Positions 1 through 5,887 of a DNA stretch of 6,536 nucleotides are shown piece after piece. The notes below the pieces were generated by a model. The model worked only from the letters and a program-made list of their open reading frames with translations, did no database searches and was not told where the DNA came from. The stretch comes from an uncultured Sphingomonadaceae bacterium. GTDB taxonomy: Bacteria > Pseudomonadota > Alphaproteobacteria > Sphingomonadales > Sphingomonadaceae. Location: the NCBI GenBank assembly GCA_938003725.1, contig CALKXX010000180.1:1-6536 (forward strand). Reading direction: 5' to 3'. Made by a program: the position numbers and the translations under genes. The stretch's first letter is position 1. Each line of letters opens with the position of its first letter.

Positions 1-483
1 GGTAACAAAACGCGGACACTTCCAAAAGATGTTGCTTTTGATCCAGTTTCGGACCGTCCACTGCATGTAGACTTTTTCCGCCTCGCAAAAGGTGCGAAAG
101 TACAGGTCAACATCCCCGTGGCATTTGTGAACGAAGAAGAATCACCTGGCTTGAAACGTGGTGGTGTTCTGAACGTGGTACGCTTTGAACTTGACCTGAT
201 GTGCGATGCCGACATGATTCCGGATCAGATCGAAATCGATGTGACTGGCCTTGAAATTGGCGATTCCGTCCACTTGTCCGACATTACATTGCCCGACGGT
301 TCGGTAAGTTCGATTACAGATCGCGACTTCACCATTGCCGGTGTGGCCGCACCATCCGCACTGAAATCTTCTGAAGATGAAGCCGAAGACGCTGAAGGTG
401 AAGAAGGTGCCGAAGGAGAAGAAGGCGCCGAAGGCGAAGCAGCTGAGGGCGAAGGCGGCGAAGAAGGCGGCTCGGACGACTAA
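1..483 (+). CDS. rplY: Large ribosomal subunit protein bL25 (CTC/general stress type), 5'-truncated by the window edge
   Basis: This is a 5S-rRNA-binding protein of the large ribosomal subunit. The reading frame is open from base 1, so the gene begins outside the window: 160 residues are visible and roughly 40 N-terminal residues are missing compared with the usual alphaproteobacterial CTC form of about 200. The GTG at 118 is an internal valine, not a start. The text around residues 13-29 (DPVSDRPLHVDFFRL) is a hallmark of L25, followed by the beta-rich C-terminal domain (GLKRGGVLN, IPDQIEIDVTGLEIGDS, TLPDG). From about residue 123 to the end the protein is a low-complexity tail of Glu, Ala, Gly and Asp, ending GGSDD. 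Long acidic or alanine-rich tails are common in alphaproteobacterial CTC proteins, and their role is not established. A strong terminator follows the stop, then pth on the same strand. Family assignment is secure; the tail's function is unknown. Confidence 0.95.
   Translation, partial: GNKTRTLPKDVAFDPVSDRPLHVDFFRLAKGAKVQVNIPVAFVNEEESPGLKRGGVLNVVRFELDLMCDADMIPDQIEIDVTGLEIGDSVHLSDITLPDGSVSSITDRDFTIAGVAAPSALKSSEDEAEDAEGEEGAEGEEGAEGEAAEGEGGEEGGSDD
394..429 (+). repeat. Two tandem copies of an 18-bp unit coding the acidic L25 tail
   Basis: Bases 394-411 and 412-429 both encode Glu-Gly-Glu-Glu-Gly-Ala. They differ only at two third-codon positions (ggt/gga and ggt/ggc), so the peptide repeat is exact while the DNA has drifted. 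Degenerate EGEAA and EGEGGEEGG units follow up to the stop. This fits expansion of the tail by slippage and then maintenance of composition. The age and mechanism are inferred. Confidence 0.7.
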
Positions 484-507
484 GCCTTTTCACACAAAAC
501 GATATCG

Positions 508-548
508 AAAACCGCCCCTGCTTGTTAATGAAGCTCGGGCGGTTTTTT
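508..548 (+). terminator. Rho-independent terminator after rplY
   Basis: A perfect 10-bp stem pairs AAAACCGCCC (508-517) with GGGCGGTTTT (537-546). Inside it, a 2x2 mismatch is followed by a further 4-bp helix, GCTT (520-523) with AAGC (531-534), closing a 7-base loop. The 3' arm runs into six T residues (543-548). It lies 24 bases after the rplY stop. The run of T ends four bases before the pth ribosome-binding site, so this element also decides how much rplY transcript reaches pth. The A-rich 5' arm could also let it act on the minus strand, but no minus-strand gene ends here. Confidence 0.9.
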
Positions 549-551
549 ATT

Positions 552-556
552 GGGAG
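552..556 (+). promoter_or_regulatory. Ribosome-binding site of pth
   Basis: GGGAG lies 11 bases before the ATG at 568. It favours that ATG over the in-frame TTG at 550, which overlaps the terminator's T-run region and has no upstream Shine-Dalgarno sequence. Confidence 0.6.
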
Positions 557-567
557 ACGGCAACGAT

Positions 568-1137
568 ATGCAACTATGGGTAGGCCTTGGCAATCCCGGC
601 GCACAATATGCGCTCCACCGTCACAATGTCGGCTATATGGTGCTGGACGCTATGGAAGATGTGCATGATCTTCCGGAACCGAAATCAAAATTTCAAGGCT
701 GGGCGGTTGACGGACGATTGGGCGGGGAAAAACTGTTACTGCTCAAACCCGCCACTTTTATGAACGAAAGCGGACGTGCAGTGGGTGAAGCCATGCGCTT
801 CTACAAATTGGAACCATCCGACGTCACCGTGTTTCATGACGAGCTGGATCTCGATCCTTTCAAGGTGAAGGTAAAGGTTGGCGGCGGACATGCGGGGCAT
901 AACGGTCTACGTTCCATAGATGCGCATATCGGCCCTGATTTTCGGCGCGTGCGCATTGGTATCGGCCATCCGGGACATAAAGACCGCGTCACCGGTCATG
1001 TCCTGGGCAATTATACCAGAGCGGAGATGGACCCCCTTGCAGAAATGCTCGGCGGTATCGCTGCCGAGGCGGATTGGCTGGCCAAAGGCGATAATCCCAG
1101 ATTCATGAGCGAATTGGCGTTGAGAATGCAGGATTGA
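568..1137 (+). CDS. pth: Peptidyl-tRNA hydrolase, bacterial Pth family
   Basis: This cytoplasmic enzyme cleaves the ester bond of peptidyl-tRNAs that drop off stalled ribosomes, recycling tRNA, and is essential in most bacteria. The product is 189 residues, the normal family length. Visible family motifs are VGLGNPG at 5-11 with Asn9, RHNVG at 18-22 with the catalytic His19, KPATFMNESG at 60-69 with Asn66, FHDELDLD at 89-96 with Asp91, and GGHAGHNGLRS at 106-116 with Asn112. These match the known catalytic and substrate-binding positions (Asn10, His20, Asn68, Asp93 and Asn114 in E. coli). I chose the ATG at 568 because alphaproteobacterial Pth proteins begin MQLWVGLGNPG. A TTG start at 550 would add six atypical residues. 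The gene sits directly behind the rplY terminator, with no room for a separate promoter between them. Its stop is 9 bases from the converging stop of the next gene. Confidence 0.97.
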   Translation: MQLWVGLGNPGAQYALHRHNVGYMVLDAMEDVHDLPEPKSKFQGWAVDGRLGGEKLLLLKPATFMNESGRAVGEAMRFYKLEPSDVTVFHDELDLDPFKVKVKVGGGHAGHNGLRSIDAHIGPDFRRVRIGIGHPGHKDRVTGHVLGNYTRAEMDPLAEMLGGIAAEADWLAKGDNPRFMSELALRMQD

Positions 1138-1146
1138 CGGATTCTG

Positions 1147-1812
1147 TCATTCCCTGAAATTCTCTTCGTTCGCCTGCTCAATCTGATCCGCCACACCTTT
1201 CATGGACTCTGCCAAACCGCCAAAGCCTCTTTCAGCTTGTTTCTGATATTCCTTGACCGCATCGGTCGGTAGGACGGGCGCGGCAGAACCGCCCAAACCC
1301 GATTGTTCCAAAATATTTGAACTTTCGACAGGGTTTGCCGCCCGTTTCGGTTTTTTGTACGAAAAATCGGATGGAAATTTCAGATTGATGGGCGCGCCGC
1401 TACCCAGTTCCAATCCTCGATTATAGGTATATTTTATGCCATCGCGATCATGTTCCACAAACAGCGTATATCCGGACAATGCCTTTGTCTTGGGATGCAG
1501 AACGATCGAACCTTTGGCAGTCAAACCCATTGTCTGCTCGCCCTGGGAGGATGGAACTGGTTGATCTCCGGCATAGGTGATCGAAACACGTGCGCCATCA
1601 ATCGGCCCGTCATCCTGCTCATTTTGAATAACCACATGTACGTCGTGGGTTTTGGGAAACATGGCGGCGACCAGGTTTACCGAAGCAGGAACCAAGTCAG
1701 CGATCATCGCGACTATTGCCGCTACAACAGCCGCTAGAACAGCCGCCCCAAATTTTCGGAAAGAGGATTTCTTGCCGTTTCCGGTATCTTCCACTTCGGT
1801 ATCTTCAGCCAT
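1147..1812 (-). CDS. Unrecognised single-pass membrane protein with an exported beta-rich domain
   Basis: I do not recognise a named family. The product is 221 residues. Residues 1-20 are short and hydrophilic, acidic at first and then basic (Lys14, Lys15, Arg19, Lys20). Residues 21-52 are strongly hydrophobic and alanine/valine-rich, long enough for a membrane helix. The basic residues before the helix predict a cytoplasmic N-terminus with the rest in the periplasm. Residues 57-146 alternate hydrophobic and polar residues with turns such as DGPIDGARVSITYAG and GSIVLHP, resembling the Ig-like or carboxypeptidase-regulatory-like beta-sandwich pattern. That comparison is by eye only. A Pro/Ser-rich linker leads to a charged, probably helical C-terminus (184-221). 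The ATG at 1812 has GGAGG six bases upstream. A TTG at 1830 is in frame but lies upstream of that site. The hydrolase gene lies 77 bases upstream on the same strand, so co-transcription is possible. The stop converges with pth. Confidence 0.75.
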   Translation of the reverse strand: MAEDTEVEDTGNGKKSSFRKFGAAVLAAVVAAIVAMIADLVPASVNLVAAMFPKTHDVHVVIQNEQDDGPIDGARVSITYAGDQPVPSSQGEQTMGLTAKGSIVLHPKTKALSGYTLFVEHDRDGIKYTYNRGLELGSGAPINLKFPSDFSYKKPKRAANPVESSNILEQSGLGGSAAPVLPTDAVKEYQKQAERGFGGLAESMKGVADQIEQANEENFRE

Positions 1813-1820
1813 CTTCAGCC
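1801..1820 (-). repeat. Perfect 10-bp tandem duplication spanning the start codon
   Basis: The decamer atcttcagcc (plus strand) occurs twice without a gap. On the coding minus strand each unit reads GGCTGAAGAT. The first copy begins with the last two bases of the Shine-Dalgarno sequence, and the ATG at 1812-1810 is formed exactly at the junction of the two copies. Confidence 0.85.
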
Positions 1821-1823
1821 TCC
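1819..1823 (-). promoter_or_regulatory. Ribosome-binding site deciding the start of the membrane protein
   Basis: The minus strand reads GGAGG followed by a 6-base spacer and ATG at 1812. This near-ideal geometry selects the ATG over the in-frame TTG at 1830. Confidence 0.8.
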
Positions 1824-1889
1824 GGACCAATGTCGCAACCCGGCATTGAACCTAAAGGATCAAATGTAAAATTACCAGACAGAGATGGC

Positions 1890-2858
1890 TTAAACCGATT
1901 TGGCTAGCTTCATCCGCGGACGGCGGCGCATTACCGCGCCGGTCATGAAAAATCCGAAGATCAGCATGCCCCACGTCTCTGGTTCAGGAATTGTTCCCGC
2001 AAGATTAAATTGGCGATTCAAATCCGCATATAGTGCTTCGTGGATGGGGGCAGTTGGATGCACGCCATCAAAAGAGAATATGCCGACGCAACCATTATCA
2101 ATGGCCGCCTGCCCCGCCTGTTGGCAGTTAAATCCCAATTCCTGTTGCGGCAACCCAAGCGAACCGGGATCAACCAATATCTGCTGAAAGAAATTGAGAT
2201 AGCTGAAATGGAACAGACTGGAATCATCCGACAGGTTCAACAGCGACAATTCCTCGGTCAAATAGGCTTCTGCGGTAAAACTCAGCGGATCATCCAGAAC
2301 GGGAAAACCGGTCACCAGGAAATTGCGTGCGCCGATGTCATTTAGCGTTTGCACGCCCGCGGCATAATTTTGCGCAGCCTGACGAATGAACATATCCTCA
2401 ACAACCGGGTCATCCGGCGCGTTAAAAATGTCATTCCCACCAAAGTTCAGGACATAGAGGCCATTTGTATCGACGGAATTTTGGGGCAGTGCAAGATAAC
2501 CGGAATATAACCCAAGTTGCTCATTCAGGTCCGGAACGGCGGAGGTCGTGGTTGCCCGCGCACCGCCAAAGGCGAAATTCGTACCACCCTGCAACGATGC
2601 CACCGTCGGTGCACCAAACAGGTCAATGCTAAGAAGATCAGTATAATCATAGCCGTTGGTAAAACGCCCATTAAAAAAGCCATCCGCTGCATCAGGAATT
2701 GTTCCGCCAGAGAGGGTAAAGATATTGCCTGCATCAACCAGACTGTCTCCAAATACCGTAATTGAGGTATATTGCGGTGTATCGCGATCGGCCAGCGCCG
2801 GTGTCGATATTGAGAGAAGCGTTCCAGCCATGATTGCTGCAGAAATTATATTACGCAT
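1890..2858 (-). CDS. Secreted GDSL/SGNH-family hydrolase with PEP-CTERM sorting signal
   Basis: This is a predicted exported serine esterase or lipase of 322 residues; the substrate is unknown. Residues 1-23 form a signal peptide (hydrophobic core, then ending near PALA-DRD). Block I is FGDSLVDAGN at 36-45, with nucleophile Ser39. The glycine of block II lies in NFAFGGA (94-100). Block III is GGND at 140-143, with Asn142. Block V is DGVHPT at 264-269, with Asp264 and His267, completing the catalytic set. Cys244 and Cys257 could form a disulfide. At 291-313 the protein ends with a PEP-CTERM signal: PEPETWG, a hydrophobic segment, then Arg-Arg-Arg. Such tails are processed by exosortase in species that make exopolysaccharide. 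Sphingomonads usually show PEPxxWA; here the last position is Gly. AGGGG lies 8 bases before the ATG. The gene is divergent from ychF and heads a possible two-gene unit with the membrane protein downstream. It interrupts the pth-ychF neighbourhood. Confidence 0.93.
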   Translation of the reverse strand: MRNIISAAIMAGTLLSISTPALADRDTPQYTSITVFGDSLVDAGNIFTLSGGTIPDAADGFFNGRFTNGYDYTDLLSIDLFGAPTVASLQGGTNFAFGGARATTTSAVPDLNEQLGLYSGYLALPQNSVDTNGLYVLNFGGNDIFNAPDDPVVEDMFIRQAAQNYAAGVQTLNDIGARNFLVTGFPVLDDPLSFTAEAYLTEELSLLNLSDDSSLFHFSYLNFFQQILVDPGSLGLPQQELGFNCQQAGQAAIDNGCVGIFSFDGVHPTAPIHEALYADLNRQFNLAGTIPEPETWGMLIFGFFMTGAVMRRRPRMKLAKSV

Positions 2859-2998
2859 TCATATTTCCCCTCAATATCTGAATTGCATTAACCATAAGCT
2901 GCACCCATTTGGCCGGAAATGCAACTGTCGGCACCTTATCTCTGGTATTGGCGCATGATGCTCGCTATCGAACGCCAACTGTCTGACGGAGTAAGAAA
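2859..2998. promoter_or_regulatory. Divergent intergenic region between the PEP-CTERM hydrolase and ychF
   Basis: This 140-base, gene-free stretch must hold promoters for both divergent genes unless ychF is driven from further away. I see no convincing -35/-10 pair in either direction. Two inverted repeats are present: TTGCATT (2883-2889) with AATGCAA (2918-2924), and TTGGCG (2948-2953) with CGCCAA (2973-2978). They could be operator half-sites or chance. The ychF ribosome-binding site is GGAG at 2988-2991, seven bases before its ATG. Confidence 0.45.
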
Positions 2999-4099
2999 AT
3001 GGGTTTCAAATGCGGGATCGTTGGCCTTCCCAACGTCGGTAAATCAACGCTTTTCAACGCGCTGACCGAGACACAGGCTGCACAGGCCGCAAATTATCCA
3101 TTTTGCACGATCGAACCCAATGTAGGTCAGGTCGCTGTCCCCGATCCACGTCTGGACCAGATTGCAAAGATTGCCGGAAGCGCGAAAATAATCGAAACAC
3201 AGCTCGCATTTGTCGACATTGCGGGCCTGGTGAAAGGTGCATCACAGGGCGAAGGGTTGGGCAATCAGTTCCTCGGCAATATCCGCGAAGTTGATGCCGT
3301 GGTACATGTGCTGCGTTGCTTTGAGGATGACGACATCCAGCATGTTTCCAACAAAGTGGACCCAATTTCGGATGCCGAAGTTGTAGAAACCGAGTTGTTG
3401 CTCTCCGATCTGGAAAGCTTGGAGAAACGCGTCCCCGCCTTTGAGAAGAAGGCCACGAGCGGAGACAAAGAAGCCAAAATCGCTGCTAGTGTGTTGGGTC
3501 AAACTCTGGAATTGCTCCGCGACGGCATGCCGGCAAGACTAACCGAACCGAAGGATGATGAAGAGCAAAGGGTATTTGAACAATCACAGCTGCTAACCGC
3601 CAAACCCGTGCTTTATGTTTGCAATGTCGACGAGGGTGATGCTGCCAACGGCAATGATCTGAGCGCTGCGGTCTTTGAGAAAGCCAAGGCAGAAGGTGCC
3701 GAAGCAGTGATTGTGTCTGCCGCTATAGAATCAGAACTGGTCGGGATGGAAGCCGAAGATCGCACGGAATATCTTCAGGAACTGGGTTTGGAAGAATCGG
3801 GACTCGCCCGCGTCATTCGCGCCGGATATCAATTACTCAATCTGCAAACATTTTTCACCGCCGGACCAAAAGAGGCCCGCGCATGGACTGTCCACAAAGG
3901 TGCAAAGGCGCCTCAAGCAGCCGGGGAAATCCATACCGATTTTGAACGCGGGTTCATTCGCGCAGAAACCATTTCTTTTGAAGATTTCGTTTCTCTTGGC
4001 GGTGAGGCGCCAGCTCGCGACGCCGGAAAACTGCGTCAAGAAGGGAAAGACTATATTGCTCAAGATGGCGATATCATGAACTTCAAATTTAATGTCTAA
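2999..4099 (+). CDS. ychF: Redox-regulated ATPase YchF (Obg-family P-loop protein, OLA1 orthologue)
   Basis: YchF is a universally conserved cytoplasmic P-loop ATPase of the Obg-like group that binds ribosomes and is implicated in translation and the oxidative stress response. The product is 366 residues, close to the 363 of E. coli. The P-loop GLPNVGKST lies at 9-17. The G3 region DIAGLVKGASQGEGLGNQFL starts at 73. The G4 position reads NVDE (209-212) rather than the GTPase NKxD, which explains the known preference for ATP over GTP. The DDDIQHVSNKV stretch carries His115, corresponding to the catalytic-site histidine reported near residue 114 in other YchF proteins (alignment by eye). A coiled-coil-like helical segment covers about 127-200. 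The C-terminal TGS-type domain (about 283-366) ends MNFKFNV as usual. The ATG has GGAG seven bases upstream. The next gene starts 51 bases after the stop with no visible terminator, so readthrough is plausible. Confidence 0.98.
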   Translation: MGFKCGIVGLPNVGKSTLFNALTETQAAQAANYPFCTIEPNVGQVAVPDPRLDQIAKIAGSAKIIETQLAFVDIAGLVKGASQGEGLGNQFLGNIREVDAVVHVLRCFEDDDIQHVSNKVDPISDAEVVETELLLSDLESLEKRVPAFEKKATSGDKEAKIAASVLGQTLELLRDGMPARLTEPKDDEEQRVFEQSQLLTAKPVLYVCNVDEGDAANGNDLSAAVFEKAKAEGAEAVIVSAAIESELVGMEAEDRTEYLQELGLEESGLARVIRAGYQLLNLQTFFTAGPKEARAWTVHKGAKAPQAAGEIHTDFERGFIRAETISFEDFVSLGGEAPARDAGKLRQEGKDYIAQDGDIMNFKFNV

Positions 4100-4135
4100 A
4101 CCTGTGGCCATAATCGACTAGTCTGCTTTTCGAAC

Positions 4136-4142
4136 AAAGGAG
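4136..4142 (+). promoter_or_regulatory. Strong ribosome-binding site of the phosphodiesterase lipoprotein gene
   Basis: AAAGGAG with an 8-base spacer precedes the ATG at 4151. This is the best Shine-Dalgarno match in the window and fixes the start so that the product begins with a complete lipoprotein signal. Confidence 0.7.
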
Positions 4143-4150
4143 AAAAAACG

Positions 4151-5389
4151 ATGATTCGGCATGGTCTGCAAACGCTGTTTTTTCTCATATTGCTGGCCGG
4201 TTGTGCGCACGCACAGCCGGGGGAAACGGTTCAGCCCAACGGCGCCGAAATCCGCGAGCCGGTTACCATTCTTGTTTCCGTAGACGGTTTTCGGCCGGAT
4301 TATCTGAATCGCGGAATGACACCAAATTTGAGCCGTTTGGCAAAAAATGGTGCTTTTGGACCGATGCGCCCAGCTTTTCCGACCAAGACGTTTCCCAATC
4401 ACTGGACATTGGTCACGGGAAAGCGCCCTGACAATCATGGTATTGTTGGCAATAAAATGGAAGATACCGCGCGCCCCGATGAGGTGTTTCGCATGTCGTC
4501 AACGGACCCTTTCTGGTGGGATCAAGCAGAGCCAATCTGGATCACCGCAGAAGAACAAGGCATTCGAAGCGCAACCATGTTCTGGCCTGGATCAGAAGTA
4601 GAATTTGACGGAAAAAGACCAAGCGATTGGTGGCCGTTCGACCAAAAATTATCAAACGACCGGCGTGTGCGCGCTGTCATTGACTGGATGCGACGTCCGG
4701 TAGAAATCCGACCCAAGCTGATTACATTATATTTCGACACAGTTGATACTGCGGGTCATTTTTATGGCCCGGGTGACGGTCCCAAGTTAAATGCCGCTAT
4801 CGCAGAAGTCGACGAGCGGATCGGTGATCTAATGCGCGCTTTGAATGCGCTGGATCAACCGGCCAATTTTGTTGTGGTTTCTGATCACGGCATGACCGAG
4901 TTATCGCCAATGCGCGTTATCTATCTCGACCGGATTTTGGCGCGCGATCAATACAGATTGATCACCGATGGAAGTTACGCGGGTATACAGCCGTTGGACG
5001 ATAATATTGATGCCGTTCGCGCCGCCTTTGTTCGGCCGCATGAACAGATGGAATGCTGGGACCGCGAAGATATTCCCGATCACTTTCAATTCGGAAAAAA
5101 CCCCAGAGTGCCGTCAGTTTTCTGCCTGCCAGAAATGGGGTGGGTCGTATATCAGGATGTACCGGAATGGTTGACCGGGGTTCACGGCGGACATGGCTAT
5201 GATCACCGTCATCCGGATATGACTGCTTTTTTCCTGGCGTCCGGTCCAAAGATCAAAAAAGCCGGACAATTACCTATATTCGACAATGTGCACATTTATT
5301 CACTCTTGGCAAAGCTGGCAGGTGTAGAGGAAAATGAGAGCGATGGTAACGGCAGCCCGTTTCATATGCTATTTGCCACGCAAAAATGA
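4151..5389 (+). CDS. Alkaline-phosphatase-superfamily lipoprotein, nucleotide pyrophosphatase/phosphodiesterase (NPP) type
   Basis: This is a predicted envelope enzyme that hydrolyses phosphodiester or pyrophosphate bonds, for example in nucleotides; the exact substrate is not shown. Residues 1-18 form a lipoprotein signal with lipobox LAGC, so Cys18 would be lipidated. Alanine rather than aspartate at +2 suggests outer-membrane sorting. The family's metal and catalytic residues are all visible: Asp45 in VSVDGFRPDYL, nucleophile Thr80 in PTKTFPNHWTLVTG, Asn101 in HGIVGN, Asp199 and His203 in DTVDTAGHFYGPG, Asp245-His246 in SDHGM, and His348 in GVHGGHGYD. The order and spacing match the bacterial NPP from Xanthomonas, and FPNH and SDHGM are typical of NPPs rather than classical alkaline phosphatases. 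Cys302 and Cys325 may pair. The 412-residue length is normal. The gene follows ychF by 51 bases and precedes the MaoC gene by 15, probably as an operon with the latter. A phosphatase acting on other phosphoesters is the main alternative. Confidence 0.93.
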   Translation: MIRHGLQTLFFLILLAGCAHAQPGETVQPNGAEIREPVTILVSVDGFRPDYLNRGMTPNLSRLAKNGAFGPMRPAFPTKTFPNHWTLVTGKRPDNHGIVGNKMEDTARPDEVFRMSSTDPFWWDQAEPIWITAEEQGIRSATMFWPGSEVEFDGKRPSDWWPFDQKLSNDRRVRAVIDWMRRPVEIRPKLITLYFDTVDTAGHFYGPGDGPKLNAAIAEVDERIGDLMRALNALDQPANFVVVSDHGMTELSPMRVIYLDRILARDQYRLITDGSYAGIQPLDDNIDAVRAAFVRPHEQMECWDREDIPDHFQFGKNPRVPSVFCLPEMGWVVYQDVPEWLTGVHGGHGYDHRHPDMTAFFLASGPKIKKAGQLPIFDNVHIYSLLAKLAGVEENESDGNGSPFHMLFATQK

Positions 5390-5404
5390 GGATATCAGCC
5401 ACAT

Positions 5405-5854
5405 ATGCTTTACTATGAAGATATAGAAATCGGCAAGATTCTGAAATTCGGAGAGTATAAAGTTACCCGCGAAGAGGCGCTCGATTTTTCCCAAAAATTC
5501 GACCCACAACCTTTCCATCTGGACGATGAAGCTGCGTGCAAAACCCATTTTGGGCGCTTGTCGTGCAGCGGATGGCATACCGCCTCCATGACCATGCGGA
5601 TGATGGTCGACAATATGAACAAAAATAAGCAAGCTGGCTTAGGCTCTCCGGGAGTCGATAATCTCCAGTGGCTGAAACCGGTATATCCCGGCGACACGCT
5701 CCATTGTGAGAGCGAAACACTGAAAAAACGGGTATCCAGAAAACGTCCCTATATGGGCATATTGAAAGGCCGGATCACGGTCCGTAATCAGGATGATGAG
5801 CCTGTCATGACGATGGAAAGCACGGGCCTAATCGAAGTTCGCGGCGACGCGTAG
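5405..5854 (+). CDS. MaoC-like hydratase (single hot-dog domain, R-specific enoyl-CoA hydratase type)
   Basis: This is a predicted cytoplasmic hydratase/dehydratase acting on acyl-CoA thioesters; the substrate chain is unknown. The 149-residue protein is one hot-dog domain. The hydratase motif is at 32-40, FDPQPFHLD, with Asp33 and His38 spaced as in the catalytic Asp31/His36 pair of Aeromonas PhaJ. It is followed by FGRLSCSGWHTASM, where family members typically have FGxxxASGWHTA. The segment GLGSPGVDNLQWLKPVYPGDTL at about 78-99 is also characteristic of this proteobacterial subgroup. The start ATG at 5405 lies 15 bases after the previous stop. The likely Shine-Dalgarno GAGG (5388-5391) overlaps that stop and is rather far away (13 bases), suggesting translation linked to the upstream gene. 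Nothing in the sequence links its chemistry to the phosphodiesterase. Roles in fatty-acid oxidation, polyester supply or dicarboxylate metabolism all remain open. Confidence 0.93.
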   Translation: MLYYEDIEIGKILKFGEYKVTREEALDFSQKFDPQPFHLDDEAACKTHFGRLSCSGWHTASMTMRMMVDNMNKNKQAGLGSPGVDNLQWLKPVYPGDTLHCESETLKKRVSRKRPYMGILKGRITVRNQDDEPVMTMESTGLIEVRGDA

Positions 5855-5863
5855 TGGGATTGT

Positions 5864-5887
5864 TGCCTAGGGTCAGGACCCTAAGCA
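5864..5887. repeat. Imperfect palindrome/hairpin between convergent genes
   Basis: The arms are TGC-C-TAGGGT (5864-5873) and ACCCTA-A-GCA (5878-5887). They give 6 bp, one C/A mismatch and 3 more bp around a CAGG loop. It lies 9 bases past the MaoC stop, and its right arm overlaps the stop codon of the convergent lipoprotein gene. No T-run follows on either strand, so a classical intrinsic terminator is not supported. It could block convergent transcription, protect 3' ends, or be a dispersed REP-like unit. Confidence 0.5.

Noticed and set aside
377..583. Plus-strand open frame giving a lysine/alanine-rich basic peptide.
   Set aside because: It is the frame-shifted reading of the repetitive GAA/GCC acidic tail of rplY, runs through the terminator, and has no ribosome-binding site.
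329..604. Minus-strand open frame rich in Arg and Leu opposite rplY.
   Set aside because: Its composition is the antisense image of the Glu/Ala repeat, and it crosses both the terminator and the pth start.
1138..1146. Possible shared terminator between the converging pth and membrane-protein stops.
   Set aside because: The gap is only 9 bases and no hairpin or T-run is visible around it.
2919..2938. Possible sigma-54 promoter for the PEP-CTERM gene (minus strand GG...GC with TTGCA), of interest because some PEP-CTERM genes are RpoN-dependent.
   Set aside because: The spacing between the GG and GC elements is 11 bases rather than 10, and sigma-54 promoters tolerate little change in spacing.
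3054..3502. Several minus-strand open frames inside ychF.
   Set aside because: They are antisense to a fully conserved gene, their peptides show no family motifs and no start signals were seen.
4118..4438. Minus-strand open frame across the start of the phosphodiesterase gene.
   Set aside because: It overlaps the strong Shine-Dalgarno and conserved catalytic region of the plus-strand gene, and its composition looks random.
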